A DNA stretch of 64,000 bases from Aeromonas taiwanensis (GCF_000820165.1 NZ_CDDD01000101.1:62001-126000), one strand, 5' to 3'. Positions 16,468 through 25,786 are shown, counted from the stretch's first letter. Notes: a model not told the origin generated them from the sequence alone. A program made the numbers and translations.

Positions 16468-16884
16468 ATGTTAGTCATCTCCAACAGCGTGATCATCCCC
16501 TGGCACGAGCTGCAGTTTCAGACCATGCGCGCCCAGGGAGCCGGGGGCCAGCACGTCAACAAGACCGACTCCGCCGTCTGGCTGCGCTTCGATTACCGCG
16601 ACTCCCCCAGCCTGCCGGATCTCTATAAGGAGGGGCTGGAGAAACTCAGTGACAGCCGGGTCCACGACGGCTTCATCCAGATCAGGGTCGAGACCCACCG
16701 CAGCCAGGACATGAACCGCAAGGAGGCCATGAGCCGCCTGACCGAGCTGCTGAAAAAAGCCGCCTGGCGCCCCAAGGCCCGCCACGCCACCAAACCGACC
16801 CGCAGCTCCCAGCGCAAGCGGGTCGACGCCAAGAAGCGCAAGGGGGAGATCAAATCCACCCGTGGCAAACCCGTGCTGGATTAG
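16468..16884 (+). CDS. arfB: ArfB (YaeJ), alternative ribosome-rescue peptidyl-tRNA hydrolase
   Basis: A 138-residue protein that releases stalled peptides. The catalytic GGQ lies in [13 protein letters not shown] (about residues 21-33). The lysine/arginine-rich C-terminal tail (about residues 100-138) is the part that enters the empty mRNA channel in E. coli ArfB. Length is the family norm (140). It ends 26 bp before ogt and is likely cotranscribed with it. Confidence 0.95.
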   Translation: MLVISNSVIIPWHELQFQTMRAQGAGGQHVNKTDSAVWLRFDYRDSPSLPDLYKEGLEKLSDSRVHDGFIQIRVETHRSQDMNRKEAMSRLTELLKKAAWRPKARHATKPTRSSQRKRVDAKKRKGEIKSTRGKPVLD

Positions 16885-16909
16885 CTCGCCATCCTTCGGA
16901 GGAGACACC

Positions 16910-17404
16910 GTGAAGTACAGTTTTTGTGAGTGCCGCCAGGGGCCCCTGCTCGTCGCCATCGATCAGGGCGGCCTGCGTCACGTGGAGTTCATGCAGGGGG
17001 AGCGCCCCATCCTGCCGCAGCCGGACTGGCAGCGGGATGACCAGGCCCTGGCCCCCTTCGTCGAGCAGTTTGACGCCTACTTCGCCGGCCGGCTGCGCCA
17101 CTTCGATCTGCCCATGGCCGCCCGGGGTACCCCGTTCCAGCAGTCGGTGTGGCGCGCCCTGTGCGACATTCCTTACGGCCAGACCGTCAGCTACCTCGAG
17201 ATAGCCCAGGCCATCGGCAACCCCAGGGCGGTGCGGGCGGTGGGCGCCGCCAACGGGCGCAACCCCTTGAGCATCATAGTGCCCTGCCACCGGGTGATCG
17301 GTCGCAGCGGCGAGCTGACCGGCTATGCGGGCGGCATCCCCATCAAACGCTGGCTACTGGCGCTGGAGCAGCAGGCTGCCGGCGACTTCGTACTGCGCCC
17401 CTGA
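16910..17404 (+). CDS. ogt: Ogt, methylated-DNA--protein-cysteine methyltransferase
   Basis: A 164-residue suicide repair enzyme for O6-alkylguanine. The acceptor cysteine is in [10 protein letters not shown] near residue 130. The preceding [17 protein letters not shown] helix-turn-helix and following [16 protein letters not shown] are standard. The start is a GTG at 16910, preceded by GGAGGAG at 16899-16905; the open frame back to 16862 overlaps arfB and is rejected. Confidence 0.95.
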   Translation: MKYSFCECRQGPLLVAIDQGGLRHVEFMQGERPILPQPDWQRDDQALAPFVEQFDAYFAGRLRHFDLPMAARGTPFQQSVWRALCDIPYGQTVSYLEIAQAIGNPRAVRAVGAANGRNPLSIIVPCHRVIGRSGELTGYAGGIPIKRWLLALEQQAAGDFVLRP

Positions 17405-17694
17405 AAATGACATCCCCACCATCAAGTGCTGACTGCTGGCGCTAGAATCACAGCAAGCCGTGACCGGGAGCCAACCCCTTGCCAGCGGATAAAACACTGA
17501 TCATTGAAATGAATGCAGCATGAGCCCTGCACCTCACAGGCATCAGCCAGTGTTTCCAAAATGAACGGAATATGAAGCATCACCTCAGAAGGGCTTCAGA
17601 CACCCTCAGGCATCATGACTTCACACTTGGATGACATGGCTCATCCCTCATTCAAGTGGCACCCATGTGACGCTTCCAATCTGTCTTTTTCCCC

Positions 17695-17721
17695 GCGCCT
17701 CCTCTGAGGCGCTTTTTTTTT
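17695..17721 (+). terminator. Strong plus-strand terminator 290 bp after ogt
   Basis: GCGCCTC-CTCT-GAGGCGC followed by nine T. The distance from the ogt stop is unusually long for the terminator of that gene. Confidence 0.9.
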
Positions 17722-17737
17722 GCCGACGAACAGCCAC

Positions 17738-17760
17738 AAAAAAGCCCGCCGAAGCGGGCT
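17738..17760 (-). terminator. Terminator downstream of the nucleoside transporter
   Basis: On the minus strand AGCCCGC-TTCG-GCGGGCT followed by TTTTTT, with a stable TTCG tetraloop, 30 bp after the stop codon at 17791. Confidence 0.9.
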
Positions 17761-17790
17761 CTGACCGGTGGTGCCGGTTGAGTGGATCAA

Positions 17791-18987
17791 TCAGAGGGCG
17801 AGGAAGAGCCCGGCCAGCGAGGCGCTCATCAGGTTTGCCAGCACCCCCGCCATGATGGCACGCATGCCGTAGCGGGCGATGAAAGACTTGCGCTCCGGCA
17901 CCATGGCCCCCAGGCCGCCGATCAGGATCGCCATGGAGGAGATGTTCGCGAAACCGCACAGGGCAAAGGTGACGATGGCCTTGCTCGAGGCATCCAGCGT
18001 CTGATCCTGCACCAAGGCGATGAAGGCGACGAACTCGTTGATGACAATCTTGGTGCCGATCAGGGCGCCTGCGGCCTGGGCCTGCTCCCAGGGCACACCG
18101 ATCAGCCAGGAGACGGGGGCGAACAACCAACCCAGGAGGATCTGGAAGCTCAGCTCCAGCCCCACCAGGTCACCGGCCCAGCCCAGCAGACCGTTGAGCA
18201 GGGCGATCACCCCGACGAAGGCCAGCAGGGTGGCGCCCACGGCGACGGCGATGTTGAGACCGGACATGGCGCCATCGGCGGCCGCCTCAATCACGTTGGT
18301 GGCGCGGGGGATCACCACGTCCTCGTGATGATCCACCTCTTCGGCAGCGGGCGGCACCAGGATCTTGGCCATGGCAAGCCCCGCAGGCGCCGACATGAAG
18401 GCCGCCGCGATCAGGTATTTCAGCTCGACACCTATGCTGGCATACCCCACCAGGGTGCCGCCAGCGACCGAGGCGAGGCCGCAGCTCATCACCGCGAAGA
18501 ACTGGGAATCGGACATTTTGGAGAGATAGGGTTTGACCACCAGGGGCGCCTCCACCATGCCGACGAAGATGTTGGCGGTGGCGGAGAGGCTCTCGGCCCG
18601 ACCGGTGCCCAGCAACTTCTGCAGGCCGCCACCTAGAAGGGCAATCACTTTCGGCATCAGGCCGATGTGGTAGAGGATGGCGATCACCGCGGAGAAGAAG
18701 ATGATCACCGGCAGCACGTTGAAGGCGAAGATGAAGCCGAGCTTGAACTTGGCCAGATCGCCGAACAGGAAGGCGATCCCCTCCTGACCGTAACCGATCA
18801 CGCTGCTGACGCTCTCGCTGACGCCGTTGAGCACCTGCTGACCAGCGGGCAGCCAGAGTACCAGGGCAGCGAAGAGCACTTGCAGGCAGAGGGCCAGGCC
18901 CACTGTTCGCAACGGGATACGACGACGATTATCAGAGCAGAGCGTGGCCAGGGCCAGGATGCTCAGGATGCCGAGCAGGGCAATCAT
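17791..18987 (-). CDS. Concentrative nucleoside transporter, NupC family
   Basis: A 398-residue CNT-family symporter with eight or more membrane segments. Family motifs are [48 protein letters not shown] and [21 protein letters not shown]. The ATG at 18987 follows GGAG by five bases. It has a single-gene transcript with its own terminator, unlike the second paralogue (56608-57882), which heads the deo genes. The nearest regulator gene is a LysR protein reading the same way upstream. Pyrimidine versus purine nucleoside preference cannot be told from sequence. Confidence 0.88.
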   Translation of the reverse strand: MIALLGILSILALATLCSDNRRRIPLRTVGLALCLQVLFAALVLWLPAGQQVLNGVSESVSSVIGYGQEGIAFLFGDLAKFKLGFIFAFNVLPVIIFFSAVIAILYHIGLMPKVIALLGGGLQKLLGTGRAESLSATANIFVGMVEAPLVVKPYLSKMSDSQFFAVMSCGLASVAGGTLVGYASIGVELKYLIAAAFMSAPAGLAMAKILVPPAAEEVDHHEDVVIPRATNVIEAAADGAMSGLNIAVAVGATLLAFVGVIALLNGLLGWAGDLVGLELSFQILLGWLFAPVSWLIGVPWEQAQAAGALIGTKIVINEFVAFIALVQDQTLDASSKAIVTFALCGFANISSMAILIGGLGAMVPERKSFIARYGMRAIMAGVLANLMSASLAGLFLAL

Positions 18988-19076
18988 AGGAACTCCATCA
19001 GGTGGGGCAAAAGATGGGCGCGGATTCTGCGCCCCCTGCCCCGCCACTGCAAGTCCAGTTGGTTACAGCCCTGTTA

Positions 19077-19090
19077 GCAAAAACGTTTGC
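19077..19090. promoter_or_regulatory. PurR/CytR-like palindrome upstream of the nucleoside transporter
   Basis: GCAAA-AACG-TTTGC. The right arm GTTTGC and the central CG fit LacI-family operators of the PurR/CytR type, and the site is 90 bp upstream of the transporter ATG. Confidence 0.4.
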
Positions 19091-19169
19091 ACGATACCGG
19101 TTGCGGCAACTGACTGATTTGGCTCGATTTTGGTATCAAGCGAAAGTCAGTGTTCTTATATGGAAACGA

Positions 19170-20126
19170 TCATTTCTCCAGGCCGGACAATTTTCCCCCG
19201 AGCCAGGGGGCGAGATGCTGCTCCCAATAGGGATGGGGGCCGAAGCTCTCCTTGAGGAAGTCGATGAAGAGACGGATCTTGGGGTCCAGGTGCTCCCTTC
19301 TGGCGTAGACGGCGTGCACCGCCATCTTCTGGTTCGGCTGCCACTGGGGCAGCAGGGGAATGAGCTGGCCTGACTGCAGCTCCTTGTCCAGCAGGTAGTT
19401 CGCCACATAGGCGATGCCGAGCCCGGCCAGGGCGGCGTCGCGCACCGCCTCCGCCAGATCCACCCGGTAGTTGCCCGCCACCTGCACCGTCTGGCGCTCC
19501 TTGCCCTGACGAAACGACCACTCGTGGTAGCGCCGCTCCCGGCTCTGGTAGGTGATGCAGTTGTGCTGGGCCAGATCCCTGGGGTGCAGCGGCGTGCCGT
19601 GGCTCAGCAGATAGTCCGGCGAGGCCACCAGCACGAAGCCGATATCCGCCAGCCGCTGCCCCACCAGCCCCTGGGGCTTGTCCTCAAAAGTGGTGATCCA
19701 GAGATCCAGCCCCTCATCCACCAGATTGGTACGGCGATCGAACAGGGAGACTTCCAGCTCCAGATCGGGGTAACGGGTCTGGAAGGCCTTGAGCAGCGGG
19801 ATCACGTGCAGCCGGCCGAAGGACTGGCCGACCCCCAGATGCAGCACGCCGCTCACCTTGCCGCGACGCTCCGCCACCATGGACTCCGCCTCCTGGGCCA
19901 CCGCCACCAGGGCATGGCAGTGGCGGGCATACTCCTGGCCGAGCTCGGTCAGGGCGAAGCGGCGGGTGGTGCGCTGTACCAGCTGAGCCCCGAGTCCGGT
20001 CTCCAGCAGGGCGAGCTGCTTGCTGATGTGGGACTTGGAGACCCCGAGCCGGCGCGCGGCCGCCGAGATGCCCTGCTCGCGAACCAGGGCATCGAAGATC
20101 ACCATTTGGGGAAGACGTTGCAGCAC
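19170..20126 (-). CDS. LysR-family transcriptional regulator
   Basis: A 318-residue LTTR. The N-terminal helix-turn-helix is ISAAARRLGVSKSHISKQLALLE (about residues 20-42). The effector domain starts around residue 92 with GVLHLGVGQSFGRLHVIPLL. The start is a GTG at 20126 without a good Shine-Dalgarno; an ATG at 20105 would clip the first helix. Its target is unknown. It reads towards the downstream nucleoside transporter and away from gpx, so it gives no divergent target clue. Confidence 0.85.
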   Translation of the reverse strand: MLQRLPQMVIFDALVREQGISAAARRLGVSKSHISKQLALLETGLGAQLVQRTTRRFALTELGQEYARHCHALVAVAQEAESMVAERRGKVSGVLHLGVGQSFGRLHVIPLLKAFQTRYPDLELEVSLFDRRTNLVDEGLDLWITTFEDKPQGLVGQRLADIGFVLVASPDYLLSHGTPLHPRDLAQHNCITYQSRERRYHEWSFRQGKERQTVQVAGNYRVDLAEAVRDAALAGLGIAYVANYLLDKELQSGQLIPLLPQWQPNQKMAVHAVYARREHLDPKIRLFIDFLKESFGPHPYWEQHLAPWLGGKLSGLEK

Positions 20127-20187
20127 GGGATAACCAGAGTGAGGGGCGGGCCCCCATTATTCCAGAGCGGCCCGCCAGGGGGTAGGG

Positions 20188-20724
20188 TCAGCGTGCCAGC
20201 GCCTCGATGATCTGCCCCTTGAGCGGATCCCTGGCCGGATTCTGGTTGGCGCCATAGCTCGCAATCAGTTTGCCATCGCGGCCCACCAGGTATTTGTGGA
20301 AGTTCCAGTTGGGGGCGTCACCGTCGGCAGCAGCGGCCAGCCCCTTGAACAGGGGCACCGCATCCGAACCCCGCACCGCCACCCGGTTGAACATGGGGAA
20401 AGTCACCCCGTAATCGCGCCGGCACACCTCGGCGGTCTTGTTCTCGTTGCCCGCCTCCTGCCAGAAGTCGTTGGAGGGGAAGCCCAGCACCATCAGCCCC
20501 TGCTCCTTGTAACCCTGATAGAGCGCCTCCAGATCCCGGAACTGGCCGCTGTACCCGCAGTAGGAAGCGGTGTTGACCACCAGTACCACCTTGCCCTCGG
20601 TCAGCTGGCAGAGGTTGTGGCGCCGGGTGCTGTTGAGCTCCCGCATCTCCACGTTGAGGTAATCGGGGCAGGCGGCAGACGCCGCGCCCGAGCCGAGCAA
20701 CAACAGCAGGGTGAACCATTTCAT
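20188..20724 (-). CDS. Exported glutathione-peroxidase-family protein (Cys type)
   Basis: A 178-residue thioredoxin-fold peroxidase. A signal peptide (MKWFTLLLLLGSGAASA) precedes ACPDYLNVEM. The active-site region NTASYCGYSGQF carries the peroxidatic cysteine in place of selenocysteine. GFPSNDFWQEAGNE supplies the conserved Gln/Asn environment and PNWNFHKYLVG the Trp. Export distinguishes it from cytoplasmic BtuE, and it may instead use thioredoxin-like reductants. It follows the NnrU-family gene after 59 bp on the same strand, so they may be cotranscribed. Confidence 0.88.
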   Translation of the reverse strand: MKWFTLLLLLGSGAASAACPDYLNVEMRELNSTRRHNLCQLTEGKVVLVVNTASYCGYSGQFRDLEALYQGYKEQGLMVLGFPSNDFWQEAGNENKTAEVCRRDYGVTFPMFNRVAVRGSDAVPLFKGLAAAADGDAPNWNFHKYLVGRDGKLIASYGANQNPARDPLKGQIIEALAR

Positions 20725-20783
20725 CGACGTGACTCCTCGCGTTTTCTCCATCATACGCAAGATCCACGCACTAGGTTCAGGGA

Positions 20784-21347
20784 TCAGTGCAGCGGGATCC
20801 CGGTCAGCCAGCCATGGCCCCAGAAGATGAGCAAGGCCGTGATCGCCAGACCGGCACCCAGGCTGATCCCGGTTCCCTGCCAGCTCGCTTCGGGCCGCGG
20901 CTTCTGCTGCCAGTCCCGCACCGAAATCCAGACGATGCTTACCAGCGCCCAGAGGCCGATACCCCCGAACAGCACCAGGGAGCGGGCCTCGCTGTTGACC
21001 GTCAGGTGGGCGCCGGCCCAGAGCAGGGTACCGAGCAACTGGGGATGCACCAGCCAGCGGCGCAGGTGATTCTGGCCCTGCCCGCTGCACAGCAGGATCA
21101 GGGATACCGGCATGGCCGCCATGGTCAGGATCGGGCCCCAGGCGGGCAGCGGGTAGAGCGGCAATGGGCTGGCGCTGCGCCAGCCGGCCAGGATGCAGGC
21201 AATGGCGACGAACACCAGCAGCGAGAAGAGCCCCTTGTAGCGGTTCTCCCCCAGCCGTTCGCGCAGGCGGGCCCGGTGGGCCGCGGCGAAGCAGGGATAG
21301 AGGTGGGTCAGGGTAAACAGCACTACCCCCAGGGTCAGCAGGATCAT
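20784..21347 (-). CDS. NnrU-family integral membrane protein
   Basis: A 187-residue membrane protein with five or so hydrophobic segments. The N terminus ILLTLGVVLFTLTHLYPCF and the motif HLRRWLVHPQLLGTLLWAGAHL resemble the NnrU/isoprenylcysteine methyltransferase-like group. The ATG at 21347 is preceded by GAGGAG. NnrU was first noted near denitrification genes, but its function is unproven and no denitrification gene lies nearby. It precedes the peroxidase gene. Confidence 0.75.
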   Translation of the reverse strand: MILLTLGVVLFTLTHLYPCFAAAHRARLRERLGENRYKGLFSLLVFVAIACILAGWRSASPLPLYPLPAWGPILTMAAMPVSLILLCSGQGQNHLRRWLVHPQLLGTLLWAGAHLTVNSEARSLVLFGGIGLWALVSIVWISVRDWQQKPRPEASWQGTGISLGAGLAITALLIFWGHGWLTGIPLH

Positions 21348-21448
21348 GGGTGGCTCCTCGCACATTGCCCCTCGCAATTGAGGAGATCACTATGCCGCAA
21401 AGCCTCGCGTCAGAATACAAAAACCATATAAAAGACAGCAGGATAATA

Positions 21449-21470
21449 AAAAAGCCGATCCGGGGATCGG
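21449..21470 (-). terminator. Terminator downstream of glycerate kinase
   Basis: On the minus strand GCCGATCC-CC-GGATCGGC followed by TTTTTTATT, about 90 bp after the stop at 21559. Confidence 0.85.
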
Positions 21471-21558
21471 CAAGTGCGTCGAAGGCGCGGCAGGCAAGCT
21501 GCCGCCTCGGTTGCACGGGGCAGGGTGAGGCCGGTGCCAGGCACCGGCCAGAAGAGCA

Positions 21559-22692
21559 TCAGTTGCGCAGCAGATAGAGGGCGGCCACGTTGCGGGCCGT
21601 GAGCTGCAGGTTGGTGGTCGCGGTGGCGAGCGCCTCCGGCAGGGACATGGCCCGGTTGACCACGGCGAAGACCGCGTCCAGCCCATGCTCGTGCACCACG
21701 CCGCAGTCGTCGGTGAGACAGCCCGCGATGCCGATCACCGGCTTGCCAAACTGCTTGGCGCAGCGGGCCACGCCGATGGGCGTCTTGCCGTGGATGGTCT
21801 GGCTGTCGATCCGCCCCTCACCGGTGATCACGAGATCCGCATCCGCCACCGCGTCCGCCAGCTTCAGCGCCTCAATGACGATCTGGATGCCGGGCTTGAG
21901 CTCGGCGCCGAGCAGGCCGATCAGGGCGGCCCCCATGCCACCGGCGGCGCCGGTGCCCGGGATCTCCTTCACCTGATGGCCCAGCGCCTGTTCGATGCAG
22001 TCCGCATAGCGGGCCAGGTTGGCATCCAGCTCGGCCACCATCGCCGGTGTGGCCCCCTTCTGCGGACCAAACACGGCAGATGCCCCCTTGGGCCCGCACA
22101 GCGGATTGTTCACGTCGCAGGCCACCTCGATGTGAAGCCCACTCAGACGCGAGTCCAGCATGCTCAGGTCGATGCTGGCCAGCTCACTCAGGCCACCGCC
22201 CCCCAGGGCGATGGGCGAACCGTCCGCCTTCAAGAGCTTGCCGCCGAGGGCCTGGATCATGCCGGCACCGCCGTCGTTGGTGGCACTGCCACCGATGCCG
22301 AGGATGAGGTGGGTCACCCCCAGATCGAGGGCCGCCAGGATCAGCTCGCCAGTGCCAAAGCTCGAGGTGAGCAGCGGATTGCGCAGCTCCGGCTCCACCA
22401 GATGCAGGCCGGAGGCTGCCGCCATCTCGATGACGGCACGCTTGCCATCCCCCAGCAAGCCGAGGAAGCCCTGCACCCGGTTGCCAAGGGGCGCGGTCAC
22501 CTCGACCGGCAGGATGCGGCCTCCGGTGGCATCCACCAGGGACTGCACCGTCCCCTCGCCACCATCGGCCATGGGCAGCTTGACGTAGGTGGCATCCGGC
22601 AGCACCTGCTTGAAACCGGCCTCGATGGCATCAGCCACCGCCATGGCGCTCAGGCTCTCCTTGAATGAATCCGGGGCGATCACAATTTTCAT
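21559..22692 (-). CDS. glxK: Glycerate kinase (GarK/GlxK family)
   Basis: A 377-residue enzyme that phosphorylates D-glycerate to 2-phosphoglycerate. Hallmarks are [12 protein letters not shown] at the start, [10 protein letters not shown] near residue 62, and [14 protein letters not shown] near residue 130. The C-terminal [19 protein letters not shown] is also conserved. Length matches the E. coli enzymes (381). It lies nine bases after the permease gene, with CdaR upstream, forming a glycerate or sugar-diacid catabolic unit. Confidence 0.92.
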   Translation of the reverse strand: MKIVIAPDSFKESLSAMAVADAIEAGFKQVLPDATYVKLPMADGGEGTVQSLVDATGGRILPVEVTAPLGNRVQGFLGLLGDGKRAVIEMAAASGLHLVEPELRNPLLTSSFGTGELILAALDLGVTHLILGIGGSATNDGGAGMIQALGGKLLKADGSPIALGGGGLSELASIDLSMLDSRLSGLHIEVACDVNNPLCGPKGASAVFGPQKGATPAMVAELDANLARYADCIEQALGHQVKEIPGTGAAGGMGAALIGLLGAELKPGIQIVIEALKLADAVADADLVITGEGRIDSQTIHGKTPIGVARCAKQFGKPVIGIAGCLTDDCGVVHEHGLDAVFAVVNRAMSLPEALATATTNLQLTARNVAALYLLRN

Positions 22693-22701
22693 ATCAGTTC
22701 C

Positions 22702-23964
22702 TTAGGCGAGGCCAAACACGCCAAACATCAGGGTGGAGACGGCGGCAATGGTCAGGCCGACGGCGGTTTCGTAGGGGATGAGCTTGAGCCGCTCGCTGAC
22801 CCCCATGTGGACGCTGCCCCCGGTAGCGTGGAAGAAGGAGCCATGGGGCATGTGGTCAAACACGGTGGCACCGGCGTGGATCATGGCGGCCCCCGCCAGG
22901 CTGGTAACGCCGAGCTCGATCAGGGTGGCGCTGAACACGTTTGAAGCAACCACTGTACCGGCCGTGGTCGAAGCGGTCGCCAGCGACATCAGGGCGCCCG
23001 AGATGGGGGCCAGCAGGTAGGAGGGCAGGCCGGAGGCGGTCAGGCCGCTGATCAGCACATCCTTCAGGCCGGAGTTGGCGATGATGCCCGCCAGAGTCCC
23101 TGTCCCCAGCAGCATGATGGCGACCGGCGCCATGCGGGCGAGGCCCGAGACCGCAAACTGGTTCACTTTGGAGAACTTGCCCATCATCAGGGCGCCGACC
23201 AGACCGCCCAAGGGCAGCGCGATGAGCGGATCCACCACTATGCCGGCGACGGGGCGCAGGGCCAGCAGCAGGATGGCCACCAGGGGCGCACTGATGGCGG
23301 CGGCAAAGCCCGGCAGCTTGACGCCGTCGAAGCTCACCACCTCGTCGGCAGCTACCTTGCTGCCCCTGTTGTTGAGGCGCTTGGCAAGCCAGTAGGCCAT
23401 CACCAGGCCGAACAGGCCCGGGATGATGCCGGCCGCCATCACCGAGGTGAGGGGCAGGTGGAAGGCATCGGAAGCGGCAATGGCATTGGGGTTCGGGGAC
23501 ATGACGTTGCCCGCCTTGCCGCCGCCTATCATCGCCAGCAGGATGGCCGCCTTGGAGAGATCGGCACGGCGCGCGATGGCGAGCGCTATGGGGGCGACCG
23601 TGATGACCGCCACGTCCACGAAGACGCCGACCGCAGTCAGGATCAGGGTGGCCAGGGCCAATGCCAGCAGGGCACGGGTCTCACCGAGTTTGCGGACTAT
23701 GGTCTCGGCGATGGTGGTGGCGGCGCCCGACTCGATGAGCACGCCGGCCAGCACGCCAGCCGCCAGGATCCGCATCACGGCGGTGGTGATCCCCTGGGCG
23801 CCGCCGATCATCAGGGCGACGGTCTGGGTCAGATCGGCCCCGCCGATCAGGCCGCCGGCCAGGGCGCCGACGATCATGCCGTAGGCGGGCGGCACCTTCT
23901 TCAGAATGAGGAAGATGGCGATGGAGAGCGCGGCGAGAGCGCCGAGCGCGGATACAGGGATCAT
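22702..23964 (-). CDS. GntP-family permease, probable glycerate/gluconate-type uptake
   Basis: A 420-residue inner-membrane symporter with about twelve hydrophobic segments. The GntP signature area includes GGGKAGNVMSPNPNAI around residue 150 and HAGATVFDHMPHGSFFHATGG near residue 365. The ATG at 23964 follows AAGG; a GTG three codons upstream is also open. Adjacent glycerate kinase and CdaR suggest glycerate or a related hydroxy acid as substrate; this is inference. Confidence 0.85.
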   Translation of the reverse strand: MIPVSALGALAALSIAIFLILKKVPPAYGMIVGALAGGLIGGADLTQTVALMIGGAQGITTAVMRILAAGVLAGVLIESGAATTIAETIVRKLGETRALLALALATLILTAVGVFVDVAVITVAPIALAIARRADLSKAAILLAMIGGGKAGNVMSPNPNAIAASDAFHLPLTSVMAAGIIPGLFGLVMAYWLAKRLNNRGSKVAADEVVSFDGVKLPGFAAAISAPLVAILLLALRPVAGIVVDPLIALPLGGLVGALMMGKFSKVNQFAVSGLARMAPVAIMLLGTGTLAGIIANSGLKDVLISGLTASGLPSYLLAPISGALMSLATASTTAGTVVASNVFSATLIELGVTSLAGAAMIHAGATVFDHMPHGSFFHATGGSVHMGVSERLKLIPYETAVGLTIAAVSTLMFGVFGLA

Positions 23965-24022
23965 GACGGGCACCTTTTGTTGTAATGAGTGGCGCCATTA
24001 TGGAGATCCCCGCCCGGAATGC

Positions 24023-24040
24023 TTTGGCAAAAAAGCCAAA
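24023..24040. promoter_or_regulatory. Hairpin or operator in the cdaR-permease gap
   Basis: TTTGGC-AAAAAA-GCCAAA, a perfect 6-bp inverted repeat in an AT-rich 118-bp spacer. On the minus strand it reads TTTGGC-TTTTTT-GCCAAA and lacks a clear terminal U run, so operator use is as likely as termination. Confidence 0.35.
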
Positions 24041-24082
24041 AATCACCGTTTTAAAATCAACATTTATGTTCAAAAAAACAAA

Positions 24083-25198
24083 TCAACTGTCGAGACTGAG
24101 CCCGAGATAGAGCAGAAACTTGTCGTCTAACTTGTTGAAATTCAACCCGGTTATCTGCTCTATCCGGGTCAGCCGATAACGCAGGGTATTGGGGTGAATG
24201 AAGAGGGCATCGGCACAGGGATGCAGATCACAATCCTGCAAGAAATATTGGCGCAGCGTCTTTTGCAGCACCCCCTTGGTGTCCTCTTTCGCGAGCGCCA
24301 GCAGGGGCGCCCGCAGCTGATCCGCCTGCCAGGAGTCCGCCAGGCTGCCGAGCAGCACGGGCAGCCGGTAATCCTCGAAGAAGTAGACCTGCTTGCGGGG
24401 CGCCTGGCGCATGCCACGGTGCAAGGTGTCCCGCGCCGTCTGGTAGGAGAGCGCCAGCCCCTCTATCCCGGCGAAGTAATCACCCACCCCGATGCGCACC
24501 CGGAAGTGGGGAATGCGGGCGAGCAGCTGCCTGATACGGCTGCGCTCCTGGGCCGACTGCCACACGCCGTCGCTCAGTTGGGCCGGCTTGAGCACCACTA
24601 TCTCGTCCAGGCCGTTGATGGCCACCAGGTTGTCCCGCTCCGGGTGCTCCAGCAGATGCACCAGCTCCCGCAGGCGGGCGGGCTCTGCCTCCTCCAGGGC
24701 CAGTACCGCCACCACCCGGGGCTGGGTCAGATCCAGTTCTAGGAAGCGGGCCGCCTGCTGCAGCTGGTCCACCCGCCCCTCGCCACGGATGAGTTGCAAC
24801 ACCAGTTCCTCCTTGTGGCGCTTGTCCCACTGCAGCTGCTCGGTGAGCGCCGCCTGCTCCAGGATGAGCTCGGCAGTCATGCGCACCAACTCGGCGTAAG
24901 CACGAACGATGTCCGGATCCCCCGAGATGCCGATGACCCCGAGCAGCTCCCCCTGGTAGGCGATGGGCAGGTTGATGCCGGGCCTCACCCCTTTGAGCTG
25001 CTGGGCCGTCGCCTCGCTGATCTCCACCACCCGGTTCTCGGTCAGGGCCAGCACCGCCCCCTCGTGGCGCTGATGCAGCCGCTCCGGATTGCCGGATGCG
25101 ATGATCAGGCCATGCTCGTCCATGACGTTGACCGAGAAGGACAATATCTTCATGGCCCGGCTGACGATCTGCCGCGCGAGAATGGCATCAAGCTGCAT
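24083..25198 (-). CDS. cdaR: CdaR/SdaR-type sugar-diacid regulator
   Basis: A 371-residue regulator. The N-terminal diacid-recognition domain (about residues 5-135) has RQIVSRAMKILSFSVNVMD and GVRPGINLPIAYQGELLGVIGISG. The C-terminal PucR-type helix-turn-helix is ALFIHPNTLRYRLTRIEQITGLN near residue 340. Both match E. coli CdaR (385 residues). It heads the cdaR-permease-glycerate kinase set and likely activates it in response to glycerate or sugar diacids. Confidence 0.9.
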   Translation of the reverse strand: MQLDAILARQIVSRAMKILSFSVNVMDEHGLIIASGNPERLHQRHEGAVLALTENRVVEISEATAQQLKGVRPGINLPIAYQGELLGVIGISGDPDIVRAYAELVRMTAELILEQAALTEQLQWDKRHKEELVLQLIRGEGRVDQLQQAARFLELDLTQPRVVAVLALEEAEPARLRELVHLLEHPERDNLVAINGLDEIVVLKPAQLSDGVWQSAQERSRIRQLLARIPHFRVRIGVGDYFAGIEGLALSYQTARDTLHRGMRQAPRKQVYFFEDYRLPVLLGSLADSWQADQLRAPLLALAKEDTKGVLQKTLRQYFLQDCDLHPCADALFIHPNTLRYRLTRIEQITGLNFNKLDDKFLLYLGLSLDS

Positions 25199-25411
25199 GA
25201 GGACTCCGCTCTAGGAAGGGGGAACAGGATATGAAGGGCATGGAAACTCCGTGTAAAAGCCTGGGTAGCAGCGCAAAGATGCCACATCATCAAGACAAGC
25301 GAGGGGGGGATCGCTAGAATAGGCCACTTTACCTCAGGTGTGACCCGCCCGGGATCACGGATTTGACGCGACCCTTGGCGATGCACCTGCCGTTATCTGA
25401 TGGATTCCGCT

Positions 25412-25786
25412 ATGGACTATGAATTTCGCCGCGACCCGTTCGGTGGCTATCGCGCCCGGTTCTCCATGGGCCACGAAGCCATCGGCCAGTGGCTGATCGA
25501 CGAGGTGGGCAAGGATGAGGAGAAGCTCGACGAGCTGTTCTCCATCATCGACGAGCTCTCCAGCCGTACTCGCGTCGAGTACCAGCTGGCCGGGGGGGAC
25601 TACTCCCTGCTGCTCACCCATGAGGAGGCGGAGGTCAAGGCCAACGTCCTCAATATCGCGCTGGACGAGGATCTCGACGATCTCGCCTACTACGATGATG
25701 AACAGCTGGCCATGTGCGGGCTGGAAGATTTTGCCCAGGTCCTCACCTCCTGGCGCGCCTTTATCCGCAACGAGGATATGGGCTAG
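25412..25786 (+). CDS. yacL: YacL, UPF0231-family protein
   Basis: A 124-residue acidic protein. MDYEFRRDPFGGYRARFSMGHEAIG and the C-terminal YYDDEQLAMCGLEDFAQVL match E. coli YacL (120 residues). Its function is unknown. The ATG at 25412 aligns with YacL; one at 25400 adds four residues. A TAGAAT hexamer near 25315 could be its -10. It ends 52 bp before the next gene. Confidence 0.85.
   Translation: MDYEFRRDPFGGYRARFSMGHEAIGQWLIDEVGKDEEKLDELFSIIDELSSRTRVEYQLAGGDYSLLLTHEEAEVKANVLNIALDEDLDDLAYYDDEQLAMCGLEDFAQVLTSWRAFIRNEDMG

Larger units (their letters stand above)
17405..17790. other. 386-bp intergenic region between ogt and a nupC-type gene
   Basis: No convincing ORF. It holds two terminators (described separately) near its right end. 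The roughly 290 bp before the first one show no clear promoter; the words CAGGCATCA (about 17540 and 17610) and TGACTTC/TGACATG recur. A small RNA ending at the plus-strand terminator is possible but unproven. Confidence 0.5.
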
